Origin: Herbaspirillum sp. AP02
GTDB taxonomy: Bacteria > Pseudomonadota > Gammaproteobacteria > Burkholderiales > Burkholderiaceae_D
Direction of reading: 5' to 3'
DNA length: 64,000 nt
Assembly: GCF_015767275.1 (NCBI RefSeq)
Contig: NZ_JADWMY010000009.1
Span: 186,001-250,000, forward strand
The notes under the pieces: model-generated
The model's database searches: none
What the model saw: only the letters and a program-made list of their open reading frames with translations
Told to the model about the DNA's origin: nothing
Position numbers and translations under genes: made by a program
In this document: positions 63,498-64,000 of the stretch, one piece after another
How the letters are laid out: every line of letters begins with the position of its first letter
Position numbering within the stretch: the first letter of the stretch is position 1

Positions 63498-64000
63498 GGC
63501 GCTTTTCCGTTTTCCTGTGGCTGGCCCTGGCGGTGTGTGCCCGGGTCGAGGCCGGCGTCATGCCGGAGCGCACCCGCCTGGTCTTCAGCCAGGGTGTCGG
63601 TGAGATCAGCCTGCGCCTGGCCAATACCAATGACTATCCGGTGATGGTGCAGAGCTGGGTCGACCAGGGCGAAGGCAGCCAGGCACCGGATACGGTGCTG
63701 TCCTCGATGTTCGTGATGCCGGCGGTGCTGCGGCTGCAGCCGCGCGCCATCAGCCAGGTCCGGGTGCTTTACACGGGCGATCCCCTGCCCGGCGGACGGG
63801 AATCGGTGTTCTGGCTCAACCTCTACGAAATTGCGTTGCTGCCGGCCACGGCCCCGCAGCAAGACGCCTCACGGCTGCTGCTGGGGCTCAATACGCAGAT
63901 GAAGGTGTTCTATCGTCCGCCGGGCCTGCCCGACCCGGGGCCGCAGTGGCAGGACGCACTGCACTTCCAGCTGCGATGGGACGAGCGGCAATGGGTGTTG
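63494..64000 (+). CDS. Second periplasmic pilus chaperone, cut by window end
   Basis: At least 169 codons of a second PapD-like chaperone, read directly from the sequence. The signal peptide is residues 1-20 (RRFSVFLWLALAVCARVEA G). The mature part starts VMPERTRLVFSQGVGEISLRLANTNDYPVMVQSWVD, a classic chaperone opening, and KVFYRPPGLP is present. ATG 63494 overlaps the usher stop (ATGA). Two chaperones around one usher suggest separate handling of major and minor pilins. Confidence 0.9.
   Translation, partial: MRRFSVFLWLALAVCARVEAGVMPERTRLVFSQGVGEISLRLANTNDYPVMVQSWVDQGEGSQAPDTVLSSMFVMPAVLRLQPRAISQVRVLYTGDPLPGGRESVFWLNLYEIALLPATAPQQDASRLLLGLNTQMKVFYRPPGLPDPGPQWQDALHFQLRWDERQWVL

Noticed and set aside
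1-64000. CRISPR array or prophage
   Set aside because: No regularly spaced repeats, integrase, att-type duplication or phage structural genes were seen.

Overview
This is a GC-rich chromosomal window from a betaproteobacterium, most likely Oxalobacteraceae and close to Herbaspirillum. That reading rests on the ubiG-ompA-gyrA-serC-pheA-tyrA-aroA-cmk-rpsA-ihfB-lapA-lapB-ugd-rfaE1 order, a tmRNA with an ANDESYALAA tag, a DUF748 giant protein, and the style of the LysR-controlled catabolic islands. The genus is inferred from gene content only. Coding density is high, no rRNA, tRNA or CRISPR array is visible, and the only mobile-type element seen is a small MITE-like unit.

Positions 1-8600 are accessory metabolism. 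A carrier gene and a chalcone-isomerase-fold lipoprotein-like gene lie at the left edge. Next comes a hydroxyquinol (benzene-1,2,4-triol) pathway of an intradiol dioxygenase, maleylacetate reductase and a Dabb protein, transcribed away from a LysR gene. Then follow an SDR/LysR pair, a YciI protein, an azoreductase and a further LysR gene. Most of these gene pairs are divergent with palindromes in the shared promoter. ssrA (tmRNA, minus strand) separates this part from a large AsmA-like protein, gph, ubiG and an OmpA-C protein.

Positions 16000-36000 are core genome. DNA gyrase A is followed by serine and aromatic amino acid synthesis (serC, pheA, tyrA, aroA), then cmk-rpsA-ihfB, the lipopolysaccharide checkpoint pair lapA-lapB, ugd and rfaE1. 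After a ComEA-like protein and a GAF-GGDEF cyclase comes dnaX-ybaB-yciI-recR. dnaX carries an in-phase run of nine A that would give a short gamma-type subunit by slippage.

Positions 36250-49500 hold a CoA-transferase linked to an NMT1/SsuA-type ABC transporter, the MITE-like element, a chemoreceptor, a PAS-GGDEF-EAL protein, a SIRT4-like sirtuin, a drug-type MFS exporter and a heme-binding GlcG-like protein.

Positions 47550-57530 form an organosulfur and methionine region: a LysR gene, a MetQ-type binding protein, two flavin-dependent monooxygenases, an ssu-type ABC transporter and metY. Three transcription units here share the upstream motif GCATA-N3-TYAT-N-CG, which suggests one sulfur regulon. 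The window ends in a chaperone-usher fimbrial operon (pilin, chaperone, usher, second chaperone cut by the edge) with a candidate tip adhesin transcribed divergently.
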